The notes beneath the pieces are model-generated. The model made no database searches and was not told the origin of the DNA. It saw only the letters and a list, made by a program, of their open reading frames with translations. A stretch of 64,000 nucleotides of DNA from Chloroflexota bacterium (GTDB taxonomy: Bacteria > Chloroflexota > Dehalococcoidia > FW602-bin16). The stretch spans positions 42,072 to 106,071 of the forward strand of contig SCTZ01000023.1 in assembly GCA_004297765.1 (NCBI GenBank), in the 5' to 3' direction. A program made the translations under genes and the position numbers. The stretch's first letter is position 1. Every line of letters begins with the position of its first letter. Positions 32,512 to 41,293 of the stretch are shown one piece after another.

Positions 32512-34455
32512 CTACTGCGCAAGCGGCAGCGCTAAAGAGAAAGTGCTTCCCTCGCCTTCCTTGCTATGGAACCACAGTCTGCCGCCATGGCGGGTGATGA
32601 TTTCCTTGGAGATGTATAGGTCCACGCCCATGCCGCCATAGTCATAGGGCGTGCCGGTGTGAGCCCGGTAGAAGCGCTGGAAGATGCGAGCTTGCTTGTC
32701 GATGGGGATGCCTACGCCCTGATCCGCGACGGATACGACCGCCTCGTGCTCGGTCCTGGCTATCGCCACGTCGATCTCGCCGCCCTTGGGTGAGTACCTT
32801 ATCGCGTTGTCGAGCAGGTTAGCCACTACCTCGTCTAGCCTCACCCTGTCTCCTTGAACCACCACTGGCTCCGCCTGTATCACTTGAATTCGGTGCCTGG
32901 CTGTGGTGAGGGCGATCCGATCGATCACCTCCTGGACGAGCGCGGGAAGATCGATGCTCTCAATGGCTAGCTCCAGTTGGCCCGTTTGGAGCTGTGAGAT
33001 ATCCAACAAGTCGTTGACAAGTCCGGTGATCCGGTTGGCCTGGCGATCGATGGCCTGCAGAGCCTTGAGTCCCAGCGGGCTGATTCCCTCGTGCTCACGC
33101 TGGAGCAGCAACTGGGCAAAGCCCTTGATGCCGGTCACCGGCGTCTTGAGCTCATGAGCGGCGACGAGAATGAACTGGTCCTTGAGCTGGTCGAGCTCGA
33201 TCAACTCGGTCACGTCCCTGACCACCGACACCGCGCCGATAACCGCTCCGCGTTCGTCTCGGATGGGAGACGCACTGACTCGGATGTATACGTCCCGCCG
33301 GGTTGTTAGGTTCGATAGAATCTCGTCATCCTGGATGACCGTCTCCCCCATTAGTGCGCGGCTCTGCGGCAGTTCCTCTATCTCCATCGGTCTGCCGTCA
33401 ATGTGCCGGAGCTTGAATCGCTCGAGCAGTCTCTGGAACGAGCCACGGAGATCTTCGGCACTGCGCGCTCCCAGTAGCCTCGAAACAGCCTTGTTCAGAA
33501 GGATGACACGCCCTTTTGCATCACAAACGTAGACAGCGTCGACCATATTGTCGAGGATGGTCTCGAGCTGGGCAGCCCTCTGTTGCGCTATCTCTGCAAT
33601 CTCCTCGATCTTCTTGCGAGACACCACTTGCTCGGTGATCTCGATGGCTAGGACCATAAGATCGGGGATCCCGCCGCCTTCAGGAGCCAATGGCAACAAC
33701 ACCCAGTTCCAGTAGGTGATGCCCCGCGCGAAACCAGTGCCCTTCCACTCCGGATCAATATGCGGCTGACCGGTGGCCGCGACCTGACGAAAAATGTCAG
33801 CCAGTCCGTTCTCTTCGGCTCGGGGGATGAACTCCTGCAGGCGCAGGCCCGTGAGATCCATGCCGCGATAGGGCTCCTCCAGGAACTCACGGTAGACCTG
33901 GTTGCACCATTTCACCCGAAACTCCCTGCCGTCAAGAACGGCGATGCCAGCGGGGGCATTGTCGATGACCATCTGGAAAAGACGCCGCTGCGTCTCAGTC
34001 TCTCTGAGTAGACGCTCACGTTCCTCCCCAGCCCGCTTGCGCTCGGTGATATCCCTGGAGGCACAGACCACGGCCACGATGCTACCGTCCACGCTATGGA
34101 TCGGGGTGAGGATGTATTCGTAGTCTCTGTCGCCGCAGGTCGTCGGGAAGCCAGTTATGCCAACTACCGGTTGGCTTGTGGCAAATACCTGTTCCCGCTG
34201 GACATCGAACGACTCCATGATCTCGGCAGGAAAACCTAGCTCTCGCCAGGTCTTGCCGACCATCTCGGTCCGCTCGAATCCCAAGGCCCGGGCCCCCGCC
34301 AGGCTCACGTAGATGTACCGACCGGCCCTGTCATACACGTAGATATGGTCAGCCGATGCCGAGAGGACCTCGTCTAGCATCCTCGCTTGCTGCTCAGCCG
34401 GAGCCGATAGCAGAGGCTCTATCTCATTGGCTTCTCGATTCTCCCTGGCAGGCAT
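32512..34455 (-). CDS. Multi-PAS sensor histidine kinase
   Basis: Cytoplasmic sensor kinase of 647 residues with no membrane helix. Three PAS/PAC modules occupy about 20-140, 150-275 and 290-405; the first ends in a classic ITERKRA PAC motif. The HisKA phosphoacceptor follows (H-box VAAHELKTPVTG, near residue 430), then a HATPase domain with N-box NLLDNAIRYSP and G1 box DQGVGIP. The last glycine box reads GGMGVDLY, with Asp where Gly is usual (GxGxGL). The frame is intact, so this is probably tolerated. The ATG at 34455 has AAAGG upstream. No response regulator is adjacent, so it is an orphan kinase of unknown partner. It is transcribed away from the divergent leader region and may form a unit with tsaD, which lies upstream on the same strand. 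Confidence 0.93.
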   Translation of the reverse strand: MPARENREANEIEPLLSAPAEQQARMLDEVLSASADHIYVYDRAGRYIYVSLAGARALGFERTEMVGKTWRELGFPAEIMESFDVQREQVFATSQPVVGITGFPTTCGDRDYEYILTPIHSVDGSIVAVVCASRDITERKRAGEERERLLRETETQRRLFQMVIDNAPAGIAVLDGREFRVKWCNQVYREFLEEPYRGMDLTGLRLQEFIPRAEENGLADIFRQVAATGQPHIDPEWKGTGFARGITYWNWVLLPLAPEGGGIPDLMVLAIEITEQVVSRKKIEEIAEIAQQRAAQLETILDNMVDAVYVCDAKGRVILLNKAVSRLLGARSAEDLRGSFQRLLERFKLRHIDGRPMEIEELPQSRALMGETVIQDDEILSNLTTRRDVYIRVSASPIRDERGAVIGAVSVVRDVTELIELDQLKDQFILVAAHELKTPVTGIKGFAQLLLQREHEGISPLGLKALQAIDRQANRITGLVNDLLDISQLQTGQLELAIESIDLPALVQEVIDRIALTTARHRIQVIQAEPVVVQGDRVRLDEVVANLLDNAIRYSPKGGEIDVAIARTEHEAVVSVADQGVGIPIDKQARIFQRFYRAHTGTPYDYGGMGVDLYISKEIITRHGGRLWFHSKEGEGSTFSLALPLAQ

Positions 34456-34548
34456 AGTTGCCTTTCGTCTAGCTGATATCTAGTTGACGTCCCACAGCCC
34501 CCTAGGAGCAGCTACCTATCCTAGAGCGCATGATCGCCTGATGCTGTT

Positions 34549-35583
34549 CTATACCAACTTCAACGTGGTGGTGACGTCCAAGTCCCATCCGCTGCGCCGA
34601 CCCTCGCTCAGCTTGAAGTAGCCGGCCGAGGCGATCATGGCGGCGTTATCCGTGCAGTAGATCGGGCGCGGCACGTGCACTGGGATCGGCGAGGTCTGGA
34701 TGATACGCTCACGTAGCGGCTTGTTGGCTGCCACGCCACCGGCCAGCAATATCTCTTTTGCCCGGTGGCGCTTGGCGGCCGCGACCGTCTTGGTGGCCAA
34801 CACGTCCACCACCGACTCCTGAAAGGCCGCGGCGATCTCGGCCGCGATTCGCTCCGGTGCCCCTTCCGTCTGGGCGTCTTGGCGCGGCTCCGGCAGCTCC
34901 TTCTGAACCATGTGCAGAACGGCTGTCTTCAGCCCGCTGAAGCTGAAGTCGTAGGTGCCGCGCAGCCAGGCCCGCGGTAGGTGGAACGGCGTTGCCTCTG
35001 TGGAGGCCGCGACCCGTTGGATGGCGGGTCCGCCAGGATACCCTAACCCCAGCAAGCGCGATACCTTGTCAAAGGCCTCGCCCGCGGCATCGTCCAGACT
35101 GCGTCCCAGCAGCTGGTACTGCTCATGCTCGGTCATCAGCACCAGGTCAGAATGGGCTCCGCTGACCACAAGGCAAATGAGCGGAAATTGCGGCGGCGGG
35201 GGGCCCGGTCCCTGCTCGATGAGCCAGTTGGCGTAGATGTGACCCTCCAGATGGTTCACACCGATCAGCGGCAGTCCACGCTGGAAGGCCACTCCTTTGG
35301 CCACGTTAAGCCCCACCAATAGCGAGCCCACCAGGCCAGGGCCGCGGGTCACGGCCACCGCGTCAATCTCCGCCAGCCCCACTCCGGCATCGTCCAATGC
35401 TCGGCGCAGGATCGGGATGATGGAGAGAGTGTGCTGACGCGAAGCCACCTCAGGCACGACGCCCCCATACTGCGCATGGATCGCTATTTGGGAAAAGATC
35501 GCATTGGACAAGACCAGGCGACCGTCCACGACAACAGCGGCGGCGGTCTCGTCGCAGGATGATTCGATCCCGAGAACTTTCAT
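34549..35583 (-). CDS. tsaD: tRNA N6-adenosine threonylcarbamoyltransferase
   Basis: Transfers threonylcarbamoyl from TC-AMP to A37 of ANN-decoding tRNAs, giving t6A. It acts in the cytoplasm with TsaB and TsaE. It has 344 residues, the usual length. The start ATG at 35583 gives the canonical N-terminus [13 protein letters not shown]; an in-frame TTG three codons earlier is less likely. The metal-binding HxxxH is H111-L-E-G-H115. Other Kae1/TsaD landmarks are [33 protein letters not shown] and DNAAMIA near the C-terminus. The usual VSGGHT motif is VSGAHS here. tsaB and tsaE are not in the window. The divergent VOC gene begins 230 bases away. Confidence 0.97.
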   Translation of the reverse strand: MKVLGIESSCDETAAAVVVDGRLVLSNAIFSQIAIHAQYGGVVPEVASRQHTLSIIPILRRALDDAGVGLAEIDAVAVTRGPGLVGSLLVGLNVAKGVAFQRGLPLIGVNHLEGHIYANWLIEQGPGPPPPQFPLICLVVSGAHSDLVLMTEHEQYQLLGRSLDDAAGEAFDKVSRLLGLGYPGGPAIQRVAASTEATPFHLPRAWLRGTYDFSFSGLKTAVLHMVQKELPEPRQDAQTEGAPERIAAEIAAAFQESVVDVLATKTVAAAKRHRAKEILLAGGVAANKPLRERIIQTSPIPVHVPRPIYCTDNAAMIASAGYFKLSEGRRSGWDLDVTTTLKLV

Positions 35584-35733
35584 CGTATTCAAATTCTAGC
35601 AGATCGCACCCAGGGCGTCATCCTGCCGATTCTCCCAGCCAAACAGCCTTAGATGCAGCCGGTGCTAGCTTACAGACGCAGAGAGCTAAGGTTTGGACTC
35701 TGGCGAAAGGCGGGAGTGTCAAGGCAACCATCC

Positions 35734-35764
35734 TTGACTTATCTCCGTAGGAGCGTGGTATAGT
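35734..35764 (+). promoter_or_regulatory. Candidate promoter for VOC gene
   Basis: TTGACT at 35734-35739 and an extended -10 (TGG then TATAGT at 35759-35764) face the VOC gene. The spacing is 19 bases, longer than ideal, which the extended -10 may offset. Confidence 0.5.
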
Positions 35765-35813
35765 ACCCTTGCCCGATGAGAAAGGGGCGTGACGTTGCAT
35801 TGGGGAGGATACC

Positions 35814-36689
35814 GTGATCAAAGTCAGAGGAATCGAGCGCGCCTCCATCGCGGTCAGGAATCTGGACGATGGTATCGCCTTCATGGAGAGAACCTTCGGC
35901 GCCAAGCTCAAGCAGATCGTTCCGCCGGGAAAGGACGGGTACAGCTATGCCCCGCTCTGGTTCGGAGATAGCACCCTGGAGTTGCTCTGTCCCGTGGTGT
36001 CCGACTCCCTCATCGATCGGTTCATTAGGAAGCGTGGTACGGGTCTGTACCACGTCTCATTGCGGGTGGACAGCTTGAAAGAGGCCATCCGCGGGCTGGC
36101 GGAAGAGGGTTACCAGATCGCGGGGGAGCACGTCGTCGGACCGTTGGAGAATTTCGCCCATTGGGAGGAGCAGTACATTCCCCCGCGCCTGAGTGCGGGC
36201 GTGCTCTACTCGGTGGTCGAGCACAGCGAGCCCGAGAACCCGCGTCCTATCGCACACGAAGTGCCGGCCGATATCCAGGTCAAGAACGTCCACGCCATCA
36301 GCATTGCGTGCGGCGACAAGGAAGGCGCCTGGCTATTCTACAGCCGCGTGCTGGGAGCGAAGCTGCTGTACGATTTGCATGACGAGGAGGAGCGCATCGA
36401 CAACCTGGCCTTCTCCCTCGGGGCCAACCGCATGGCGTTTCTGGTGCCCCACGACCAGGAATCGGTCACCGGCAAGCGTCTCGCAACCCGCGGGCCCGGG
36501 CTGCATCACCTCTCGCTGGAAGTCGAGGATCTGGACCAGGCCATGGCCTGGGTGGAGAAGCAAGGCGTGCGCACGCTGGGCAAGCGCGTGCTGCGGCCCT
36601 GGGGCGACTACTCCGTTTGGCAGGAGTGCTTCCTCCATCCCAAGGATACGCTGGGGGTCATGTTCTGCCTGCTGCAACTGACAAAGTAG
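35814..36689 (+). CDS. Two-domain VOC (glyoxalase/dioxygenase superfamily) protein
   Basis: 291-residue protein with two tandem VOC modules (about 1-135 and 150-290), each of the betaalphabetabetabeta type. The second half resembles methylmalonyl-CoA epimerase (GPGLHHLSLEVEDLDQA, FLHPKDTLGVMF). The pairing also recalls 4-hydroxyphenylpyruvate dioxygenase, which is longer. Several expected metal ligands differ: the first strand reads RASIAV, where a His is usual, and the last strand reads GVMFCLL, where a Glu is usual. H is kept in VHAISIA and HHLSLEV. The substrate is therefore uncertain. The GTG at 35814 is chosen because GGGGAGG lies seven bases upstream. It is convergent with ispH. Confidence 0.85.
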   Translation: MIKVRGIERASIAVRNLDDGIAFMERTFGAKLKQIVPPGKDGYSYAPLWFGDSTLELLCPVVSDSLIDRFIRKRGTGLYHVSLRVDSLKEAIRGLAEEGYQIAGEHVVGPLENFAHWEEQYIPPRLSAGVLYSVVEHSEPENPRPIAHEVPADIQVKNVHAISIACGDKEGAWLFYSRVLGAKLLYDLHDEEERIDNLAFSLGANRMAFLVPHDQESVTGKRLATRGPGLHHLSLEVEDLDQAMAWVEKQGVRTLGKRVLRPWGDYSVWQECFLHPKDTLGVMFCLLQLTK

Positions 36690-36699
36690 GAGCTACTGC

Positions 36700-37560
36700 T
36701 TACGAAGGAGAGGACAGCCGCCGCACCTGTTCGATGACGTCTTGGACGACCCAGTCCGGCGTGGAGGCTCCGGCCGTGATGCCAACGCGCTCGCGGCCGA
36801 CCAGCCAATCTGCGGCGATCTCGTCCGGGCTCTCGATATGGTACGTCTCCGAGCCAGCCGCCTGACATAGCTCGGCCAGCCGGCGCGTGTTGGCGCTGCT
36901 CTTGCCACCCACCACCAGCATCAGATCGACCTTTGTCGAGAGCTCAACAGCCGACGACTGGTGCTTGATCGTCGGCTGACAGATGGTGTTCACCACCCGC
37001 AACTCGCCCAGTCCCTCGCCCAGCAACCCGGCCAGAGCGGAGACGAAGGCGGCCAGGGCGGCCGGGCTCTGCGTGGTCTGGCAGACGACCCCAAGCTTGC
37101 GCCCAAGTCGCGCGCGCTCCTGCACGACAAGCTGCGGATCCGTCGTGGCGAGACATCTTGGTCCTGCCCAGCCCAGAATGCCCTGCACCTCCGCGTGTCC
37201 GGCCTCGCCGAAGACGACCACGCCGTAGCCATCCTGAGCCAGAGCCTGGGCCTTCTGGTGTACCTGGCGAACCAGCGGGCAAGTGGCGTCCACCATGGGC
37301 AGCCCGCGTGAAGCGATCTCCTGGTTCACGCTGGGGCCCGCGCCGTGCGAGGTGATGGCCACGGTAGACCCAGCAGCCTGGTCCAGACGCTCGATCACCT
37401 CGACCCCTTGCCGTCGAAGTCGCTCGACGACCTGCGGATTATGCACTATGGCGCCCAGGGTTCTGATCGGCCCTTTCTCCCGGGCCGCAGCCTCCATGAT
37501 CTCGATAGCCCGCCGCACCCCGACACAGAACCCCATCTCCTCGGCGCAGAGTATTTCCAT
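36700..37560 (-). CDS. ispH: 4-hydroxy-3-methylbut-2-enyl diphosphate reductase
   Basis: Last step of the MEP isoprenoid pathway: a [4Fe-4S] enzyme that reduces HMBPP to IPP and DMAPP. The ATG at 37560 (AAGGA three bases upstream) gives 286 residues and places the first cluster cysteine at C12 (EEMGFCVGV), as in the family. The other cluster cysteines are in VDATCPLV and NTICQPT. Substrate-site motifs IVHNPQVV, TSHGAGP, GHAEVQG, TTQS and GKSSANTRRL are all present. An in-frame ATG 16 codons upstream would add an atypical N-terminus. It stops 10 bases from the convergent VOC gene. No other MEP gene is nearby. Confidence 0.96.
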   Translation of the reverse strand: MEILCAEEMGFCVGVRRAIEIMEAAAREKGPIRTLGAIVHNPQVVERLRRQGVEVIERLDQAAGSTVAITSHGAGPSVNQEIASRGLPMVDATCPLVRQVHQKAQALAQDGYGVVVFGEAGHAEVQGILGWAGPRCLATTDPQLVVQERARLGRKLGVVCQTTQSPAALAAFVSALAGLLGEGLGELRVVNTICQPTIKHQSSAVELSTKVDLMLVVGGKSSANTRRLAELCQAAGSETYHIESPDEIAADWLVGRERVGITAGASTPDWVVQDVIEQVRRLSSPS

Positions 37561-37641
37561 GTATCCTTCCCCGATGCGTTGCTGCATCGATTCTAGCATA
37601 ACGGGCAAGGATAAGACACAAAACCAGTTCTGGCTCCGCGC

Positions 37642-39405
37642 TCAGGGAGCCCGCAGCATCACGACCACCACACCTCCGGGATCCATGATACGATTGTCGC
37701 TGGCATCCCAGATCCAGGTGGTTAGCTCTGCCGGCTGGTTGCTGATCGCGCTCCAATCCCAGGAGATACTCCACCCATCGGACCCATCGATGTCCGTGCC
37801 GAGATCGTGCCAAACGCCATCGTAGTAGGCCCAGAACCTAACCCGGTCGACGTTGCTCGTTGCGAACCAAATGGTGAGGGGCGCGGTCATGATAGTCGCG
37901 CCGCTGATGGGATCTATGATGCTCCAGGACGTCTGGAAAAGCACTACGTCGATGACACCGCCGGGATCCATGACCAGGTTGTCGCTGATGTCCCAGACCC
38001 AGGTGGTCAACTCTACCGACTGGTTGCTGATCCCGCTCCAATCCCAGGAGACGCTCCACCCATCAGCCCCATTGAAATCCGTGCCCAGGTCGTGCCAACG
38101 AGCGTCATAGTAGGCCCAGAACTGGACCCGGCTGACGTTGCTTCTGGCGAACTGAATGGTGAGGGGCGCGGTCGTGACACTCGCCCCGCTCAGGGGAGAG
38201 ATGATGCTCCAGGATGTCTGGAGCCTGACGGCGATGGTACCGCCGGGATCCATGATGAGGTTGTTGCTGGCATCCCATATCCAGGTGGTCAGCTCCACCG
38301 GCTGGTTGATGACGCCGGAGCAGTCCCATACGATGCTCCACCCATCCGACCCATCGATATCCGTACCCAGATCGTGCCAACGACCGTCGTAGTAGGCCCA
38401 GAACTCGACCCTGTTCAGGCCGCTGCCCGCGAACTGGATCGTCAGGGGCGCACTCGTGACGGTCGTGCCGTTGGCGGGAGAAACGATGCCCCGGGGCAAC
38501 TCGAGGGCCACATCTATGATACCGCCGGGATCCATGGTCAGGCGGTTGTAGGCATCCCAGACCCAGGCAGTCAACGCCACCGTTTGATTGCTAACGCGGG
38601 AGCAGTCCCACGAGATGCTCCAGCCGTCGCTCCCGTTGCTATCCTTGCCCAGGTCATGCCAATTACCACTGTAGAAGGCCCAAAACTGGGCCGCTCCGAC
38701 GGTGCCGCCCGTTACCTGAATGGTGATGGGGCAGGACGTGATCGTCGTGCCGTTCGCCGGGGCAACAATACGCCAGTTAGCAGGCGTAGCTGTTGGAGTT
38801 TGGGTTGTCGTCGGCGTCATGGTGGGAGTCTTGGTCGTCGTCGGTGTCAGGGTCAAAGTTCCGGTCGCGGTCGCCGTGGCCGTCGCGGTTGGGGTTTCGG
38901 TCACCATCGGCGTCCGGGTGGGACTGTTAGTAATCACTGAGGTCGGAGTAGCTGTGTTTGTCACCGCCGCGGCGGTCGAAGTGCTGGTCGCCGCCAAGGT
39001 CGGGGTTGAAGTGCTGGGCACAACCGCCGTCGCGGTCGATGTATTCGTCACTGCCGAGGGCGTGGTTGGGGTCTCCGTAGCCACTGACGTCGCGACAGGC
39101 GTCTTGGTGACCACCGACGTCGCTATTGGCGTACCCGTCGCCACGGATGTCATGACCGGCGTGTTGGTTACGACCGCGGTCGCTACTGGCGTGTTGGTCA
39201 CGGCCGCTGTCGCGATCGGCGTATTGCTCGGCGCCGGCGTTGCGGAAGCCCCTCCGTAGGCTTGCGCGATCACATCTCCTGGCTGTCCGAAGAAACTGAC
39301 CGCATTGTCGAGGAACTGCAGCGGGGCCACCAGCGCAGCAATGGTAAGAGCCACACCGACCAGGAAGATGGTCATCCGACTCCGAGCCAATCGCCCCCAC
39401 GACAT
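37642..39405 (-). CDS. Exported Ig-repeat protein with Thr/Pro-rich stalk
   Basis: 587-residue exported protein. The ATG at 39405 follows GGGAGG. An N-terminal signal or anchor helix (FLVGVALTIAALVAPLQ) is followed by FLDNAVSFFGQPGDVIAQAY, a motif shared with the secreted protein at 41294-42211. Next comes a stalk of about 150 residues almost wholly Thr, Pro, Ala, Ser and Val (VTNTPVAT-type repeats). The C-terminal 390 residues are four tandem repeats of about 95 residues, each with a PxxGxxxTxxPLTIQ start, FWAYYDGxWHDLGTD, GSDGWSISWD and a WIWDASNxxxMDPGG end. These look like Big/Ig-type folds with an aromatic face. The function is unknown; a surface-exposed binding protein on a flexible stalk is inferred. 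A palindromic repeat lies just upstream. Confidence 0.82.
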   Translation of the reverse strand: MSWGRLARSRMTIFLVGVALTIAALVAPLQFLDNAVSFFGQPGDVIAQAYGGASATPAPSNTPIATAAVTNTPVATAVVTNTPVMTSVATGTPIATSVVTKTPVATSVATETPTTPSAVTNTSTATAVVPSTSTPTLAATSTSTAAAVTNTATPTSVITNSPTRTPMVTETPTATATATATGTLTLTPTTTKTPTMTPTTTQTPTATPANWRIVAPANGTTITSCPITIQVTGGTVGAAQFWAFYSGNWHDLGKDSNGSDGWSISWDCSRVSNQTVALTAWVWDAYNRLTMDPGGIIDVALELPRGIVSPANGTTVTSAPLTIQFAGSGLNRVEFWAYYDGRWHDLGTDIDGSDGWSIVWDCSGVINQPVELTTWIWDASNNLIMDPGGTIAVRLQTSWSIISPLSGASVTTAPLTIQFARSNVSRVQFWAYYDARWHDLGTDFNGADGWSVSWDWSGISNQSVELTTWVWDISDNLVMDPGGVIDVVLFQTSWSIIDPISGATIMTAPLTIWFATSNVDRVRFWAYYDGVWHDLGTDIDGSDGWSISWDWSAISNQPAELTTWIWDASDNRIMDPGGVVVVMLRAP

Positions 39406-39443
39406 CTTTCGCCTCCCTTGGTGGTGCATCCGCTAATCGGTCT

Positions 39444-39512
39444 CGTAGGGGCGTGATTTATCACGCCCAGCGCTCCCCTCCCCGCCCGGCGCAATGAATT
39501 GCGCCCCTACGG
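39444..39512. repeat. Short palindromic repeat, GTAGGGGC family
   Basis: Outer arms CGTAGGGGCG and GCGCCCCTACG enclose two small palindromes, GGGCGTGAT..ATCACGCCC and GCGCAATGAATTGCGC. It is related to the repeats at 20-70 and within 42481-42632. It lies upstream of the Ig-repeat gene, where it could form a strong hairpin. Confidence 0.65.
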
Positions 39513-39691
39513 AAGGCAGGAGGACTTGCTGGATGAGTCACCTAGTCTACACGCTCAACGACAGCATGTGGACAGCTAGGGCTTTGCCGCCCACTACCTT
39601 TTAGCTTACCATGCGTAGCTTCGATCGGACCCGCGTCCTGCTGTCAGTTTGGCCATCCGGGATCCTTACAGTAATGTCACGAAACGTTTGG
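39513..39691. other. Divergent intergenic region
   Basis: Non-coding gap between the divergent Ig-repeat gene and the ligase-like gene. No strong consensus promoter facing left was seen. A rightward extended -10 is listed separately. Confidence 0.35.
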
Positions 39692-39697
39692 TATACT
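39689..39697 (+). promoter_or_regulatory. Extended -10 giving a possibly leaderless transcript
   Basis: TTGGTATACT carries TG-N-TATACT (-10 at 39692-39697). The first ATG of the ligase-like gene is at 39705, only seven bases on, with no ribosome binding site between. This predicts a leaderless mRNA, unless translation starts at the inner ATG at 39741. Confidence 0.4.
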
Positions 39698-39704
39698 TCC
39701 TCGT

Positions 39705-41006
39705 ATGGTAGCTGAGCACCAGGATTCGGGCGACGCAGTCATGCCTACCTCGTCCCGTCAGCCGACGAGCGTAGGGATCCTTATTGCCGTCGCGTACATC
39801 GTGGCAGTGCTGACCACCGCGGACTATCCGCGGCGTATCTGGGCCGGGGACGCTCCGGTTGGGTTGGCGGACACCTACAGGTGGACTCTCGTAGCGGGAG
39901 CCGGCCCACCGCTTCTGGCCGGGCTGCTGTTGCTCTCTCGTTCCTCCTGGACCTCGCGCCTGGCCATGGGTGTCTGGGGCGTCATGACCACCAACCTGCT
40001 CTTCGAGTTCATCTCAGTTCTGGGCTCCGCGGCTCCGCTCCGTGGCCTGGTTTTGTACGTAGCTCGCGACGCGGCCTTATGGCTCTTGCTGACCGCTCTG
40101 ATCCGTGGCAGGTCCCGCCGGCCATCAAGCTGGATTCTTGTGACCCTGATCGGAGTGGCGCTGCTGCAGGCCGTGATCGCATTGGTGCAGGGGCTTAGCG
40201 CTCTGCCCACCGGCTCGGCATGGCTGGCCGAGCGTTGGAGCTTCGCGACCCTGGCGGAGGGCGAGCGAGCCCAGGGGTTGACCGCCTATCCCACGCTGCT
40301 AGGAGCCCTCATCGCCACGATAGCTCCTCTGGTCGCTCTGACTTTCGCTCGCAAATGGTTGTGGGTATCCATCTGGGTACTGATGTGCGCCGCGGTCCTG
40401 GCCAGCGGAGCGCGCGCTAGTGGACTGGCAATGGCAGCGGGACTCGCGGTAGCAGTGGTGGTGGCGACGACGGCGCCCACGACACGCTCCAGGCGAACTC
40501 TGATTCTGGTGGTCCTCACGACTGCGCTGGTCGGAGCCGTGATCGGATGGCAGCCTGATGTGTTGATGCGGCTGGGCGGGACAGGTGGTCCTGAGCGCAT
40601 TACCACTCAGGAGATCGCATGGGAGCTCTGGCACCAGAACCCATGGTGGGGGGCGGGAAGCGGTAACTTCTCCTTCGCAGCCCGGCAGTTGCCCGACTAC
40701 GCGTCCTGGCAGTCGCGCATCGTTCCGGTGCATAACTGGCTACTACTGCGCCTGGCCGAGGGTGGAACGGCAGGTGGGATCACGGCGGTCCTGCTGTGGC
40801 TCGGGCCTGTCCTGTGGCTGCTGCTGCGAGGCTCCGGGCACAAGGATGCCGTGCTGGCGGCATCATTCACCGCGCTGGCGGTCAGCCAATGGTTCGACTA
40901 CGAGATGCTCTACTGGCTCGGCGGAGCGGTGATCCAGATTCTCTTGCTGGCACTGTGGGTCGGGCCATGGCATCCTGCTCCGCCTCGAACTCAGCCCAGT
41001 CTCTAA
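39705..41006 (+). CDS. O-antigen ligase/polymerase-like membrane protein (Wzy_C family)
   Basis: 433-residue polytopic membrane protein with about 10-12 hydrophobic helices from residue 20 to the end. A Wzy_C-type signature lies near residues 300-360: NPWWGAGSGNFSFAA, then VPVHNWLLLRLAEGG, matching the family pattern of NPxxGxGxGNF followed by HNxxL and ExGxxG. Such proteins ligate or polymerise lipid-linked glycans on the outer face of the membrane. The donor and acceptor cannot be told here. The start at 39705 lacks a ribosome binding site (see the extended -10); MPTSSRQ at 39741 is an alternative. Its 3' end overlaps the convergent ribbon-helix-helix gene. A GT39-family glycosyltransferase lies 5 kb away, so glycan assembly is a theme of the region. 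Confidence 0.8.
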   Translation: MVAEHQDSGDAVMPTSSRQPTSVGILIAVAYIVAVLTTADYPRRIWAGDAPVGLADTYRWTLVAGAGPPLLAGLLLLSRSSWTSRLAMGVWGVMTTNLLFEFISVLGSAAPLRGLVLYVARDAALWLLLTALIRGRSRRPSSWILVTLIGVALLQAVIALVQGLSALPTGSAWLAERWSFATLAEGERAQGLTAYPTLLGALIATIAPLVALTFARKWLWVSIWVLMCAAVLASGARASGLAMAAGLAVAVVVATTAPTTRSRRTLILVVLTTALVGAVIGWQPDVLMRLGGTGGPERITTQEIAWELWHQNPWWGAGSGNFSFAARQLPDYASWQSRIVPVHNWLLLRLAEGGTAGGITAVLLWLGPVLWLLLRGSGHKDAVLAASFTALAVSQWFDYEMLYWLGGAVIQILLLALWVGPWHPAPPRTQPSL

Positions 41007-41247
41007 CGCGAACTTTTCCCGCCGCCATCCGCGCTTCTATCTCATCGATGGCGCGAATATCGTCGGCCTCTTCCATTACCTCGGCGACGTAATCCTCGAG
41101 CGCCCGCCGAACAACGTCGCTGACGTGTTCGTTCCGCAACGCGGCCACGGATTTCGCGCGGCGCCGTAGATCCTCGGGAATCGAGATTGTTAGTTTGCTG
41201 GATGCCATTGTTGATGTCGAACCAGGCTGTGCTATAGAGGAGCCCAT
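40882..41247 (-). CDS. Ribbon-helix-helix (CopG/ParD-like) regulator, possible orphan antitoxin
   Basis: Small DNA-binding protein of up to 121 residues. The RHH core is SKLTISIPEDLRRRAK, SVAALRNEHVSDVVRRAL; an acidic helical tail follows, as in ParD/CopG antitoxins, where it binds the toxin. Two starts are possible. ATG 41247 has GAGGAG seven bases upstream, but that site is inside a 14-bp inverted repeat. ATG 41208 begins MASSKLTISIP but lacks a ribosome binding site. No toxin gene follows: the downstream DNA is the convergent ligase-like gene, which this frame overlaps by 125 bases. The last 25 or so residues are Arg/Ser-rich and may be read-through into that overlap. Confidence 0.65.
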   Translation of the reverse strand: MGSSIAQPGSTSTMASSKLTISIPEDLRRRAKSVAALRNEHVSDVVRRALEDYVAEVMEEADDIRAIDEIEARMAAGKVRVRDWAEFEAEQDAMARPTVPARESGSPLRRASRASRSRTIG

Positions 41248-41266
41248 CAGTAGGCTCCTCTATAGC
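41231..41266 (-). promoter_or_regulatory. Inverted repeat enclosing RBS and start codon of RHH gene
   Basis: A perfect 14-bp stem (GCTATAGAGGAGCC / GGCTCCTCTATAGC) has an 8-nt loop. On the minus strand the ascending arm contains the GAGGAG ribosome binding site and the loop (TACTGATG) contains the ATG at 41247. As RNA it would hide the site. As DNA it is a palindrome that an RHH dimer could bind. It also lies 3' of the gene ending at 41294, so it might act as a terminator, although no T-run follows. Confidence 0.55.
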
Positions 41267-41293
41267 GAGGGACACTCTCTAGCTGGGGTGAGA

